Source: Canibacter zhoujuaniae
Lineage (GTDB): Bacteria > Actinomycetota > Actinomycetes > Actinomycetales > Microbacteriaceae
NCBI RefSeq assembly: GCF_011752005.1
Contig: NZ_JAAIJZ010000001.1
Coordinates: 124,001-188,000, forward strand
Reading direction: 5' to 3'
DNA length: 64,000 bases
The notes under the pieces were generated by a model, which saw only the letters and a list, made by a program, of their open reading frames with translations, was not told the origin of the DNA and made no database searches. Numbering within the stretch: the stretch's first letter is position 1; each line of letters opens with the position of its first letter. Both the position numbers and the translations under genes were made by a program. Below, piece after piece: positions 34,665 through 42,727 of the stretch.

Positions 34665-35273
34665 ATGGTTGCAACTGCACGGCAGATCACTAAGTCCCGT
34701 AAGACCAGTGAGTCGCAGATTTCCTTAGACCTAAATCTCGACGGCTCAGGTCTGGCTGACATCGATACCGGAGTGCCTTTTTTTGATCACATGCTTGATG
34801 CCTTTGCTAGGCACTCGTTAATCGACCTGCGTGTTCGTGCGTCGGGAGACACACACATTGACGTGCATCACACAGTTGAAGACACCGGAATTCTCTTAGG
34901 CCAGGCAATTCTCGAAGCGCTCGGTGATAAGACCGGTATCTCCCGCTACGGTGACGCTCTAGTGCCACTTGATGAGGCACTCGCGCAGGCGGTTGTTGAT
35001 ATTTCTGGTCGCCCATACCTCGTGCATACAGGCGAGCCAGAGGGCTTTGAATACCACCTTATTGGAGGACACTTCACCGGCTCGATGGTGCGGCATTTCT
35101 TTGAAGCACTCACTTTCAATGCGCGTCTAACCGTGCATCTGCGGCTGCTAAACGGTCGGGATCCGCACCACATTGCTGAGGCCGAGTTCAAAGCATTTGC
35201 CAGAGCTTTCCGCACCGCAAAGACGATTGATCCGAATATTAAGGGTGTTCCTTCAACTAAGGGCGTTCTCTAG
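34665..35273 (+). CDS. hisB: Imidazoleglycerol-phosphate dehydratase
   Basis: This is the single-function HisB dehydratase (202 residues), which makes imidazole acetol phosphate, the HisC substrate. The paired metal-binding motifs DVHHTVEDTG and DPHHIAEAEFKAFARA are both present, as are the N-terminal TGVPFFDHMLDAFARH and the mid-protein FEALTFNARLTVHLR. A purine-rich AGAAAGAA before the ATG is the likely ribosome site. It has no phosphatase domain, so histidinol-phosphate phosphatase must be encoded elsewhere. hisH starts 3 bases after its stop. Confidence 0.97.
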   Translation: MVATARQITKSRKTSESQISLDLNLDGSGLADIDTGVPFFDHMLDAFARHSLIDLRVRASGDTHIDVHHTVEDTGILLGQAILEALGDKTGISRYGDALVPLDEALAQAVVDISGRPYLVHTGEPEGFEYHLIGGHFTGSMVRHFFEALTFNARLTVHLRLLNGRDPHHIAEAEFKAFARAFRTAKTIDPNIKGVPSTKGVL

Positions 35274-35276
35274 CGT

Positions 35277-35933
35277 ATGAACAGCCCGGTGGTTGCGGTT
35301 CTCGCATACGGATCAGGCAATGTGCACAGCGCAGTAAAAGCGCTGCAGGCAGCTGGCGCAGAGGTTAGGCTGACCGCTGATCCAAAATTTATTGCGACAG
35401 CAGATGGTTTGTTTGTTCCCGGTGTTGGGGCGTTTGACGCTGTAATGCAGCAGCTGACCGCGGTAAACGGTGTTGCAGCTATCAACGAACGCCTCGCAGA
35501 CGGTAAACCCGTTATGGGCATCTGCGTGGGGCAGCAAATACTATTTGAATCAGGCACTGAGCGGCAGGTGCATTCCGCTGGTCTCGGCATCCTGTCCGGC
35601 AGCGTTGCAGCATTGCCGGCAAAAACACTGCCGCACATGGGGTGGAACACCGTCGCAGTCGATCCGCGTTCAACGCTGTTTGCAGGCCTTGCAGACGAAG
35701 CTTTTTACTTCGTGCACAGCAACGCAGTAAGCAGCTACGAGAACGGTGGGGTAAGAGCTCTGTCTCCCGCTCTCGCGGGTGAAGAGGTGCTGCTAACAAC
35801 AGCCGAACATGAAGGAGCGAAATTTATCGCCGCTGTTGAGTGCGGGCCATTGAGCGCAACCCAGTTTCACCCTGAAAAATCAGGCTCTGCCGGGCTGAAG
35901 CTGCTGTCAAACTGGATAAACTCGCTTAGGTAG
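35277..35933 (+). CDS. hisH: Imidazole glycerol phosphate synthase, glutaminase subunit
   Basis: HisH releases ammonia from glutamine for HisF in forming imidazole glycerol phosphate. The 218-residue class I amidotransferase has the nucleophile Cys83 in GICVGQQILFESG and the His198/Glu200 pair in TQFHPEKSG. No ribosome site is visible, and the ATG is 3 bases after the hisB stop, so translation is coupled. Its partner HisF is not in this window. Confidence 0.96.
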   Translation: MNSPVVAVLAYGSGNVHSAVKALQAAGAEVRLTADPKFIATADGLFVPGVGAFDAVMQQLTAVNGVAAINERLADGKPVMGICVGQQILFESGTERQVHSAGLGILSGSVAALPAKTLPHMGWNTVAVDPRSTLFAGLADEAFYFVHSNAVSSYENGGVRALSPALAGEEVLLTTAEHEGAKFIAAVECGPLSATQFHPEKSGSAGLKLLSNWINSLR

Positions 35934-35973
35934 CTCATTTAAAAATACGCCACTCACACACGTCAGGAATCTT

Positions 35974-36711
35974 ATGACCGAAAACAACGCCAAGCTTGAA
36001 CTTCTGCCCGCTGTCGATGTACGCGAGGGGCAGGCCGTCAGACTCGTGCAGGGAGCAGCCGACGCGGTTACCGGCTATGGTAGCCCTGTTGATGCGGCAC
36101 TGGATTGGGTTAATGCCGGCGCTGAGTGGATTCACCTGGTTGATCTAGACGCAGCTTTTGGCACCGGTAGCAACACCGAAGTGTTGCGTGAAGTGATGGC
36201 GGCTACCGGTGATGTAAAGATCGAGCTTTCGGGTGGTATCCGCGACGATGAGAGTCTGCAGCGGGCTCTTAAACTAGGCGCTACCCGTGTGAACCTCGGC
36301 ACCGCTGCGCTCGAAAATCCCGACTGGACTGCGAAGGTTATTTCAGAATACGGCGAGAAAATAGCCGTCGGGTTAGATGTGCGTGGTGACACCCTTGCCG
36401 CTCGTGGCTGGGTAAAAGAGGGCGGAAACCTCTGGGAGGTGCTGGATCGTCTCGAAGCTGCCGGCTGTGCTCGGTATATTGTGACCGATGTTGCAAAAGA
36501 TGGCACTCTTGCCGGCCCAAATCTTAATCTGCTGCAGCGCGTGTTAGAGCGCACTAACAAGCCCGTTGTTGCTTCGGGCGGGGTTGCTGAGCTTGCAGAT
36601 ATCGAAGCTCTGCGCACACTTGTTCCGCTCGGTCTGGAGGGCGCAATTGTGGGTAAAGCACTCTACGCCGGTAAGTTCACACTCGAAGAGGCTCTTGCAG
36701 TAGCTTCATAA
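35974..36711 (+). CDS. priA: Bifunctional HisA/TrpF isomerase PriA
   Basis: In actinobacteria this (beta/alpha)8 barrel isomerises both ProFAR (histidine pathway) and phosphoribosyl anthranilate (tryptophan pathway). The 245-residue protein has the first catalytic Asp in LLPAVDVREGQAVRLVQG, the phosphate loop IELSGGIRDDES, the second catalytic Asp in IVTDVAKDGTLAGPN and the late phosphate loop VVASGGVAELAD. Assignment as PriA rather than plain HisA follows from the lineage, since no trpF is visible. It ends the his cluster. Confidence 0.93.
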   Translation: MTENNAKLELLPAVDVREGQAVRLVQGAADAVTGYGSPVDAALDWVNAGAEWIHLVDLDAAFGTGSNTEVLREVMAATGDVKIELSGGIRDDESLQRALKLGATRVNLGTAALENPDWTAKVISEYGEKIAVGLDVRGDTLAARGWVKEGGNLWEVLDRLEAAGCARYIVTDVAKDGTLAGPNLNLLQRVLERTNKPVVASGGVAELADIEALRTLVPLGLEGAIVGKALYAGKFTLEEALAVAS

Positions 36712-36712
36712 C

Positions 36713-37636
36713 ATGGCAATCAAAAAACTTCCGTCAACCGGTGATCGGCCGCAACACACGCCGACTCCAACCGGTCTGCCCCAGGGGCAGACCGCGGGGG
36801 GAAGTGGTGACTCGGCGGGTTTCCCTTGGGCGGGGCGCAGCTTCGACCACCACGGCACAGCTTTTGCTAACGACGACGGCCAGACCCCTGCAGAGTATGC
36901 CGGTGCCAGAGAGCGCTTTATTGCACGAGTTGCTGGCTATACGGACGCTGTCGCCGCTGCTGATCCGACACTCGTAGCGCAGGCTCTCACGCGATTAGCG
37001 GAAGCTGAGAGAAAGCTGCTTGCAGAGTTTGCAAAAATTCGGGTTTTGATTCCACTCGTTGCTGAGGGAGGTGACTTTGGTGTCACCGACTCCGGGAAAA
37101 TTGTCGAAAAAACCCAAGAGCTTTCTATTGTGACGGTAGCCGCGCCCGACGGCCGCACCGCAATGCCTGTTTTCACCTCAACAGAAACTATGCGCGCCTG
37201 GGATGGCACGGCAAGACCCATTCCAGTGCCGGTGCCGCAGGCGGTTATCGCAGCCGCTCAAGAGGAGACACCCTTAATCGTTATTGACCCTGCAAGCTCT
37301 GCTACGCGAGTGGGGGTTAGAGCTCCACGGTTTGAAGAGATCGCCAGCGGAAAGGTCTTACTTCCTGGCTGGGCTGATAATCAGTTTGCGAAAACGGTGC
37401 AAGAATTTGCAACCAGCGCAGATAAGCGGGTCAGATTCGCGACTTTGATGCCATTAGATCCGCGTTTGGATCTCACCAATGTTGAGGCTGAACTCGTGCT
37501 TGGGATTGCGCCGGGTCACTCGCGTGAAGCAGTGCAGAGTATCGCTGCAAACATTAGTGCGGCATGGGAGTCAAACACTGTGCTTTCGAAGCGAATTGAT
37601 AGTGTAAGGCTTAAATTTGTGCCTGCCGGTAACTAG
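36713..37636 (+). CDS. SseB family protein
   Basis: This 307-residue protein starts 1 base after the priA stop. The first ~60 residues are polar and proline/glycine-rich. An SseB N-terminal-like domain spans about residues 80-230 (VAQALTRLAEAERKLLAEFAKIRVLIPLV, MPVFTSTETMRAWDGTARPIPV, LIVIDPASSATRVGVR). A second related segment follows (LGIAPGHSREAVQSIAANIS). SseB-like proteins regularly follow priA in actinobacteria; their role is unknown despite the Salmonella name. It is probably co-transcribed with the his genes. Confidence 0.85.
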   Translation: MAIKKLPSTGDRPQHTPTPTGLPQGQTAGGSGDSAGFPWAGRSFDHHGTAFANDDGQTPAEYAGARERFIARVAGYTDAVAAADPTLVAQALTRLAEAERKLLAEFAKIRVLIPLVAEGGDFGVTDSGKIVEKTQELSIVTVAAPDGRTAMPVFTSTETMRAWDGTARPIPVPVPQAVIAAAQEETPLIVIDPASSATRVGVRAPRFEEIASGKVLLPGWADNQFAKTVQEFATSADKRVRFATLMPLDPRLDLTNVEAELVLGIAPGHSREAVQSIAANISAAWESNTVLSKRIDSVRLKFVPAGN

Positions 37637-37647
37637 CTGCAGAGCCG

Positions 37648-37977
37648 TTATAGCAGATTAGTTAAAACAACGAAGGTCACAGTTCCTGCAACAACTGACA
37701 GGGTTGTGTTGCGCTTGGTCAGAAGATGAACGATAACTGTGACCGCTAAAGATACCGGCGCAATCCACCACTGTTCGGAAGCTGTAAATGAATCACGAAA
37801 AGTGATCGCCGACAGAATTAGCAGGATGCCAACCGGCATCCAGGCGCCGAATAGGCGCACCACAACAGACCGTCGCAGTGGACGAAGAATCATGAAGGGC
37901 ACAGCGCGTAATAGAAAGGTGATAGCGCCGCTCAATAGCGCAGCGATAATTATATAAATTGAATTTGGCTGGTGCAT
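37648..37977 (-). CDS. azlD: AzlD-type branched-chain amino acid exporter subunit
   Basis: This 109-residue membrane protein has four hydrophobic segments and matches the small AzlD/BrnE subunit. The conserved start IIIAALLSGAITFLLRAVPF and the following LGAWMPVGILLILSAITF-like block support this. Its ATG shares one base with the stop of azlC upstream, so the two subunits are translationally coupled. Together they export branched-chain amino acids, or related solutes, across the cytoplasmic membrane. It converges on the SseB-like gene with 11 bases between stops. Confidence 0.9.
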   Translation of the reverse strand: MHQPNSIYIIIAALLSGAITFLLRAVPFMILRPLRRSVVVRLFGAWMPVGILLILSAITFRDSFTASEQWWIAPVSLAVTVIVHLLTKRNTTLSVVAGTVTFVVLTNLL

Positions 37978-38684
37978 TAAACCTCGCCTCCCAAAGCCGG
38001 CCCTTTGGCAGACCTGTAGTTAAACACTGCGCGCACCGCAAGCAGAGCAGCAAAGATAAGCAGTGATAACAGCAGGTCGAAGTCTCCCGGCATTAACATT
38101 CCGGCTGTCACGGCGATACCCGCTAATACTGAGCTCGGCAACTGTCGGCGACTGCTGAACGCGTCGATAAACATCACCGTAAACAGCGCGCAGAGAGCAA
38201 ACTCAAAACCGTGTAGATCAACTGGCAGAGCTGAGGCAATAACCACACCGAGCAGTGATCCCCCCAACCAATAGAGGTGACTGATTACCTGCATCGTGAC
38301 GACACGGGTGCCGGTGAGTTCAGCGGTGTCTTTACCCGAGTAAGTGGCGTAAACCTCATCGATCAGGCCAAACACCGAGTAAAAACGAGCCACCGGGTTT
38401 TTCACCAGATGGAGAGGGAAGGAGAATGCGTAAAATACATGCCTGAAATTTATTGCAAACACCAGCGCTGCAATTGTTAAAAGTGATGCGTCTGAGGCAA
38501 ACAGTGAGAGCAGCATAAACTCGACACTGCCAGCATAAACAATAAGGCTGGTGAGCGGCGCAACCCACCACTGCAGGTCGAGCTCAATTGCAAGCATGCC
38601 GAGGGCGATCCCGAGTGGGAAAATACCAAGCCCAACCGAGAGAGAGTCTTGAAAACCGAGTTTAAACTGTGCTGTTTCCGTCAT
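37977..38684 (-). CDS. azlC: AzlC-type branched-chain amino acid exporter subunit
   Basis: This is the large AzlC/BrnF subunit, 235 residues with about seven hydrophobic segments. Key segments are LGFQDSLSVGLGIFPLGIALGML at the N-terminus and INFRHVFYAFSFPLHL in the middle. The frame is open for another 58 residues upstream, but that stretch is polar, unlike AzlC, and overlaps the DUF1844 gene. ATG 38684 is chosen because TAACTT (minus strand, 38692-38697) stands 7 bases before it. Neighbouring ilv genes are 36 kb away, so no operon link is implied. Confidence 0.9.
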   Translation of the reverse strand: MTETAQFKLGFQDSLSVGLGIFPLGIALGMLAIELDLQWWVAPLTSLIVYAGSVEFMLLSLFASDASLLTIAALVFAINFRHVFYAFSFPLHLVKNPVARFYSVFGLIDEVYATYSGKDTAELTGTRVVTMQVISHLYWLGGSLLGVVIASALPVDLHGFEFALCALFTVMFIDAFSSRRQLPSSVLAGIAVTAGMLMPGDFDLLLSLLIFAALLAVRAVFNYRSAKGPALGGEV

Positions 38685-38694
38685 CCTACTGAAG

Positions 38695-39075
38695 TTAGAT
38701 AACCGAACCGGTCCACTTCTCGCCCGGGCCAGCGCCGGGGGCGTCGGGGAAAGTTGATGCTTCGCGGAATGCAAGCTGCACTGAGCGCAGCCCGTCGCGG
38801 AGACCGCGCGCGTGCACGTCACTAATCTCCGGTGCTGCTGCTGTGATGAGGCCTGCAAGTGCGTTGATCAGTTTGCGCGCCTCGTCCAAATCGGTTTCTT
38901 CCTCTGGATTGTCTGCCAAACCAACCTTTATCGCAGCGGCGCTTAACAGGTGCACGGCAGCGGTTGTGATAACCTCAACCGCTGGCACCTCAGCAATATC
39001 GCGGGTTGCGTTAGCCACATCTGCCGCTGCATGAGTGTTCACATTTTCAGAGTTTGATGCCCCAGTCATGCTCAT
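38695..39075 (-). CDS. DUF1844 family protein
   Basis: This 126-residue soluble protein has an acidic/alanine-rich start and the DUF1844 core ITTAAVHLLSAAAIKVGL followed by ARKLINALAGLI. The family is conserved in actinobacteria and often sits divergent from infC, as here; its function is unknown. TAGGGT (minus strand, plus coordinates 39082-39087) lies 6 bases before ATG 39075, indicating a leaderless mRNA. A second in-frame ATG two codons later is less well placed. Confidence 0.88.
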   Translation of the reverse strand: MSMTGASNSENVNTHAAADVANATRDIAEVPAVEVITTAAVHLLSAAAIKVGLADNPEEETDLDEARKLINALAGLITAAAPEISDVHARGLRDGLRSVQLAFREASTFPDAPGAGPGEKWTGSVI

Positions 39076-39095
39076 AATTAAACCCTACAACCTGC

Positions 39096-39101
39096 TATAG
39101 T
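39096..39101 (+). promoter_or_regulatory. -10 element of the infC-rpmI-rplT operon
   Basis: TGC TATAGT is an extended -10 sequence. It lies 8 bases from the -10 of the divergent DUF1844 gene. Transcription would start near 39108, giving a leader of about 200 nt before infC. Confidence 0.6.
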
Positions 39102-39107
39102 TGGAAG

Positions 39108-39306
39108 TGGCTCTCAGAAATTCTGAGATTTGAAGCGGATAATCTCCCACCTGCGCACTCGTTAATAAAGAGGTTGCGGGTAGTTGGCACTCCGTCCCGG
39201 CAGCCAGTCGGGATAGCTTGAGGGTGCAGAGTAGTTCCTACTCTATGTTCGTTTCGTGGTGTGCTTAAAGCAAGCGCACAGCCATCACCAAACGAAGGAG
39301 CTAGCA
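39108..39306 (+). promoter_or_regulatory. infC leader RNA with hairpin at the ribosome site
   Basis: The leader contains TCTCAGA-AAT-TCTGAGA (about 39113-39129), TCCCG...CGGGA (about 39197-39215), GAGTAG-TTC-CTACTC and a last long stem: CGTTTCGTGGTG pairs with CATCACCAAACG across 39249-39295. The stem has one mismatch and one G-U pair, and it ends where the AAGGAG ribosome site begins. In other bacteria infC operons are autoregulated through such leaders by L20 or IF3. I infer the same here but recognise no named Rfam family. Confidence 0.55.
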
Positions 39307-39912
39307 ATCAGCGAACCACGTACGAATGAGCGAATCCGCGCCCGCGAGGTAAGACTCGTAGGTCCAAGCGGAGAGCAGGTGGGTGTCGTCGATATCAACA
39401 CCGCACTCAATCTTGCCCAGCAAGCGGATCTCGACCTCGTCGAGGTTGCCCCTAATTCAAAACCGCCGGTAGCCAAGATTATGGACTACGGCAAGTTTAA
39501 ATACGAGGCAGCGCAGAAAGCGAAAGAGGCTCGTCGCAATCAGGCGAATACAGTGCTTAAAGAAGTGCGTTTCCGCCTGAAGATTGACACTCACGACTAC
39601 GAAACAAAAATGAAGCGCGCTATTGGATTCCTCTCAGCGGGAGACAAAGTCAAGGCGATGATTCAGTTCCGTGGTCGCGAACAGTCTCGGCCAGAGCTCG
39701 GTGTGCAGTTGTTGCAAAAATTTGCTCAGGATATTTCTGAGCACGGCTCCGTAGAGTCAAACCCACGCATCGACGGGCGAAACATGGTGATGGTTATTGC
39801 ACCGCTAAAGAACAAGTCTGAAGCACGTGCCGCGCAGAATGCGCGCCGTGCAGAAGAGAAGGCTAATCGTCGCGCTGCTCGTGCAGAGAAGAGCGGCCAG
39901 TCTGCCTCTTAA
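39307..39912 (+). CDS. infC: Translation initiation factor IF-3, ATC start codon
   Basis: IF-3 binds the 30S subunit, keeps it free of 50S and rejects non-standard start codons. The conserved sequence begins ISEPRTNERIRAREVRLVGPSGEQVG, and its first codon is ATC at 39307, six bases after GAAGGAG. The nearest standard in-frame start would be upstream at 39256, inside the leader hairpin. IF-3 genes are known to use rare starts (AUU in E. coli), which lets IF-3 restrain its own synthesis. The product is 201 residues with N- and C-terminal IF-3 domains and a charged alanine-rich tail. rpmI and rplT follow. Confidence 0.93.
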   Translation: MSEPRTNERIRAREVRLVGPSGEQVGVVDINTALNLAQQADLDLVEVAPNSKPPVAKIMDYGKFKYEAAQKAKEARRNQANTVLKEVRFRLKIDTHDYETKMKRAIGFLSAGDKVKAMIQFRGREQSRPELGVQLLQKFAQDISEHGSVESNPRIDGRNMVMVIAPLKNKSEARAAQNARRAEEKANRRAARAEKSGQSAS

Positions 39913-39975
39913 GAAAGACTAGCTCTAACTTTTACTGCGCGCCTTTCGTGCAGTACTAACTCACAAGGAGAAATA

Positions 39976-40170
39976 ATGCCTAAGCAGAAGACCCATTCGG
40001 GCGCTAAAAAGCGTTTCCGTGTAACCGGCAGCGGCAAGATCATGAAGCAGCAGGCTGGTATGCGTCACAACCTCGAGGTGAAGGCGTCTAAGCGTAAGCG
40101 CCGCCTGAACGCTGACCAGGTACTGGCTAAGGGTGACGTCAAGCAGGCTAAGAAGCTGCTAGGCCTTTAA
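39976..40170 (+). CDS. rpmI: 50S ribosomal protein L35
   Basis: This 64-residue, very basic protein is L35 (MPKQKTHSGAKKRFRVTGSGK). It follows infC by 63 bases with a strong AAGGAG ribosome site. The infC-rpmI-rplT order is nearly universal in bacteria. Confidence 0.98.
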   Translation: MPKQKTHSGAKKRFRVTGSGKIMKQQAGMRHNLEVKASKRKRRLNADQVLAKGDVKQAKKLLGL

Positions 40171-40232
40171 AGGCTGGGGCAGGAAGTATTTCGCCGCTTA
40201 AGGTTAAAAGAATTTAAAGGAAATAAACACAA

Positions 40233-40613
40233 ATGGCAAGAGTAAAGCGCGCAGTCAACGCGCACAAGAAGCGTCGTACAGTTCTCGATCGCGCATCAGG
40301 CTACCGCGGTCAGCGGTCACGTCTCTACCGCAAGGCTAAAGAGCAGCTGCTCCACTCATACGAGTACTCATTCAACGATCGCCGTAAAAACAAGGGCAAC
40401 TTCCGCCGCCTTTGGATCCAGCGCATCAACGCCGGTGCTCGTGCAAACGGCCTTACCTACAACCGTTTTATCCAGGGCCTGTCTCTGGCGGGTATCGAGG
40501 TAGACCGTCGCATCCTGTCAGAGCTTGCTACCAACGAGCCAGCAACCTTCGCACAGCTTGTGCAGGCGGCTAAAGACGCTTTGCCTGAAGACACTTCTGC
40601 ACCAAAGGCATAA
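40233..40613 (+). CDS. rplT: 50S ribosomal protein L20
   Basis: L20 (126 residues) binds 23S rRNA early in 50S assembly. The start MARVKRAVNAHKKRRTVLDR and the block LWIQRINAGARANGLTYNRF are diagnostic. AAAGGAAATAA before the ATG is the ribosome site. In several bacteria L20 represses its own operon by binding the leader; the hairpin before infC could serve that purpose here. A strong terminator follows. Confidence 0.98.
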   Translation: MARVKRAVNAHKKRRTVLDRASGYRGQRSRLYRKAKEQLLHSYEYSFNDRRKNKGNFRRLWIQRINAGARANGLTYNRFIQGLSLAGIEVDRRILSELATNEPATFAQLVQAAKDALPEDTSAPKA

Positions 40614-40631
40614 CCTGTAGGTGTTTTGTGG

Positions 40632-40661
40632 ATCGGGCCGCTCTTTTGGGAGCGGCCCGAT
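40632..40661 (+). terminator. Rho-independent terminator of infC-rpmI-rplT
   Basis: ATCGGGCCGCTC pairs perfectly with GAGCGGCCCGAT around a short TTTTGG loop, followed by TTGTGTTT. It lies about 20 bases after the rplT stop. Confidence 0.92.
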
Positions 40662-40693
40662 TTGTGTTTAGAAGTTCACTGTAAAGTTTTTAT

Positions 40694-41491
40694 GTGATCG
40701 AAAACCCAAAATCTGCACAAATTAAAAAGGTGGCGGTGCTGCAGCAGAAAAAGCAGCGGCTCCTGACAGGGCGTTTTATCGTTGAAGGCCCACACGCCGT
40801 AGAGGAAGCATTGCGCTTCCAGCCTGCGGGGGTGCGGGTTATTTACACAACGCACGCCGGCCGCTCACGTTTCGAGAACTTGGATCGTGATGCTGATGCC
40901 GCCGGTGTGCGGATCGAAATGGTTAGTGAACAGGTGCTTGCCGCTCTTAGTGACACTGTAACACCGCAGGGGGTTGTTGCTGTTGTTGATATTCAGAACC
41001 CGCCTGTTGCTGAAACGGTGACAAGCGCAAAACTTGTGGCTGTGTTAATTGATGTGCGTGACCCGGGGAATGCCGGAGCTGTGCTGCGGGCGGCAGACGC
41101 TGCCGGAGCTGACGCCGTAATTTTTGCGGGGGAGAGCATCGATCCGTGGCACCCGAAAGTGGTGCGAGCCACAACCGGTTCACTGTTTCACCTCCCAATC
41201 AGCTATGAGCGTGACAGTGTGCAAGTTTTAGACACACTCACAGCTGTGGGGCTGCTAACGATTGCGGCAGACATTCGCGGCACCGATTTGCAGCCGCTCG
41301 ACCCGATACTCAGTCAGCGCACCGCATGGATTTTTGGCAATGAAGCACACGGTTTAAAAAGCGAAGAACGCGAACGCTGTGATCATGTGCGAAAACTTCC
41401 CATATACGGGCAGGCTGAGTCACTAAATCTTGCTACCGCTGCTGCTGTCTGTCTCTACACGAGCGCCTTCCAACAGCAGGCTGGTGCGTGA
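40694..41491 (+). CDS. TrmH/SpoU-family RNA 2'-O-methyltransferase
   Basis: This 265-residue SPOUT-class enzyme methylates ribose in rRNA or tRNA. An N-terminal RNA-binding substrate domain (about residues 1-95, LTGRFIVEGPHAVEEAL) precedes the knotted SpoU domain. SpoU motifs are LIDVRDPGNAGAVLRAADAAG, AWIFGNEAHGL and ESLNLATAAAVCLY. The GTG start has TAAAGT (40682-40687) 6 bases before it and no ribosome site. It is regularly found between rplT and pheS. Its exact nucleotide target cannot be read. It converges on the peroxidase gene with only 6 bases between stops. Confidence 0.93.
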   Translation: MIENPKSAQIKKVAVLQQKKQRLLTGRFIVEGPHAVEEALRFQPAGVRVIYTTHAGRSRFENLDRDADAAGVRIEMVSEQVLAALSDTVTPQGVVAVVDIQNPPVAETVTSAKLVAVLIDVRDPGNAGAVLRAADAAGADAVIFAGESIDPWHPKVVRATTGSLFHLPISYERDSVQVLDTLTAVGLLTIAADIRGTDLQPLDPILSQRTAWIFGNEAHGLKSEERERCDHVRKLPIYGQAESLNLATAAAVCLYTSAFQQQAGA

Positions 41492-41497
41492 ATTAGG

Positions 41498-42727
41498 CTA
41501 AGCAAACAGGGTTTCCCCGAGCATTCCGCCTTTTTGCCAACCGGGCGGAAGCGCAAACACCGCTGATCCAATATGTGTCACCCAGGTGTTGAGCAGATCA
41601 AGCTCATCTAACCGCTGTTGAATCGGCACGAACTGGCGCAAGGGATCCTGTTGAAAACAGATAAACAGCAGCCCCTGTTCGCTACCCGCATCATAGTTGT
41701 ATGAGCGGCGCAGAATCCGTTCTGCGCTCTGTGTGCTGTGCGCTCTGCGAATGTGCGCACCGGCATGAATTATCGGTAGCCCAACAGCGTTGGTGGCCTC
41801 AAAGTCGGGTTCGTCAAACTCTGAATTTCCGGTGAGGGGAGAACCGTTTGCAAGTGTGCGCCCAACAACATTTTCACGCCCGACACGATCTACCTGATCC
41901 CAGGTGTCCATCTCCATGCGGATGCGCCGCAGCACAAAAGCTGTGCCACCGGAGAGCCAGCTGGCAGCAGAATCTAGCCAAACAGTCTCACTCATGTCAC
42001 TGTCGCTAGTAACATTTGGGTTTACTGTGCCGTCTATCTGACCCATTAAGTTACGCATTGTGGTTCCGCTCTTTTCAGAACCGTAAGCGCGTCTAAAGCC
42101 GTCTTGACACCAGAAGAGGGATGCAAAACCGCGCACCGTTTTTTGCAGCATCCGTGATGCGTGTGCAACAGTGAGCGCATCGTCGCTGCATATTTGGAGC
42201 AGCAGATCGCCACCAACAAACTCTTCCTGCAGTGCGTCACGGCTGAAATCCGGCAGCGGGGCAAGCCACTCCGGAAGACGCCGCGGATTAACACGTCTTA
42301 CTAGCTCTGCGCCGAAACCAACTGTGACTGTGAGACCTGCCGGGCTTGCCGCTAGCTGCGGTTCGTTATCAGCGAGTGCTCCCTGCCCGGTCGTCAAAGC
42401 TTCAATGTCGTCCGTTAGCACGCGCAGCAGACGTTTTAATGCAGCAGCGTCTGTTGCAGCGTGCAGATTAAACGCCAGCAGCCTGGCGTGACTCTGCGGC
42501 TCAGTTGTGATACCCGCTTGATGCACACCGTGACAGGGGATTACCGTATCACCGTTAAGAGACTGCTCAGCATGTTTCGGGGCGCGTGCTGAGCTGTTTA
42601 AGGCGTGCGCCGCAAAGACGGAGGCTGCGCCAACACCGAAACCCGCTGCCGCACCAGCCAAAAGTGAGCGACGGCTGACGCCGGTTGTTACACCAGCGTC
42701 AGCCTGCGCATCTTTATCGCTTGTCAT
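41498..42727 (-). CDS. Tat-exported DyP-type heme peroxidase
   Basis: This 409-residue dye-decolourising peroxidase carries a twin-arginine signal (SRRSLLAGAAAGFGVGAASVF, about residues 19-40) and should act outside the membrane with heme bound before export. The DyP hallmark GxxDG appears as MGQIDGTVNPN, and the proximal heme His is expected in IHAGAHIRRAHST. Its ATG shares one base with the stop of the PCu(A)C gene, so it belongs to the copper operon. EfeB is similar, but efeU/efeO are absent; Streptomyces DtpA, which sits with CopC and PCu(A)C genes and helps copper trafficking, is the closer parallel. Confidence 0.9.
   Translation of the reverse strand: MTSDKDAQADAGVTTGVSRRSLLAGAAAGFGVGAASVFAAHALNSSARAPKHAEQSLNGDTVIPCHGVHQAGITTEPQSHARLLAFNLHAATDAAALKRLLRVLTDDIEALTTGQGALADNEPQLAASPAGLTVTVGFGAELVRRVNPRRLPEWLAPLPDFSRDALQEEFVGGDLLLQICSDDALTVAHASRMLQKTVRGFASLFWCQDGFRRAYGSEKSGTTMRNLMGQIDGTVNPNVTSDSDMSETVWLDSAASWLSGGTAFVLRRIRMEMDTWDQVDRVGRENVVGRTLANGSPLTGNSEFDEPDFEATNAVGLPIIHAGAHIRRAHSTQSAERILRRSYNYDAGSEQGLLFICFQQDPLRQFVPIQQRLDELDLLNTWVTHIGSAVFALPPGWQKGGMLGETLFA

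Noticed and set aside
38685..38858. In-frame N-terminal extension of azlC
   Set aside because: Polar, unlike AzlC, overlaps the DUF1844 gene, and a -10 hexamer fits ATG 38684.
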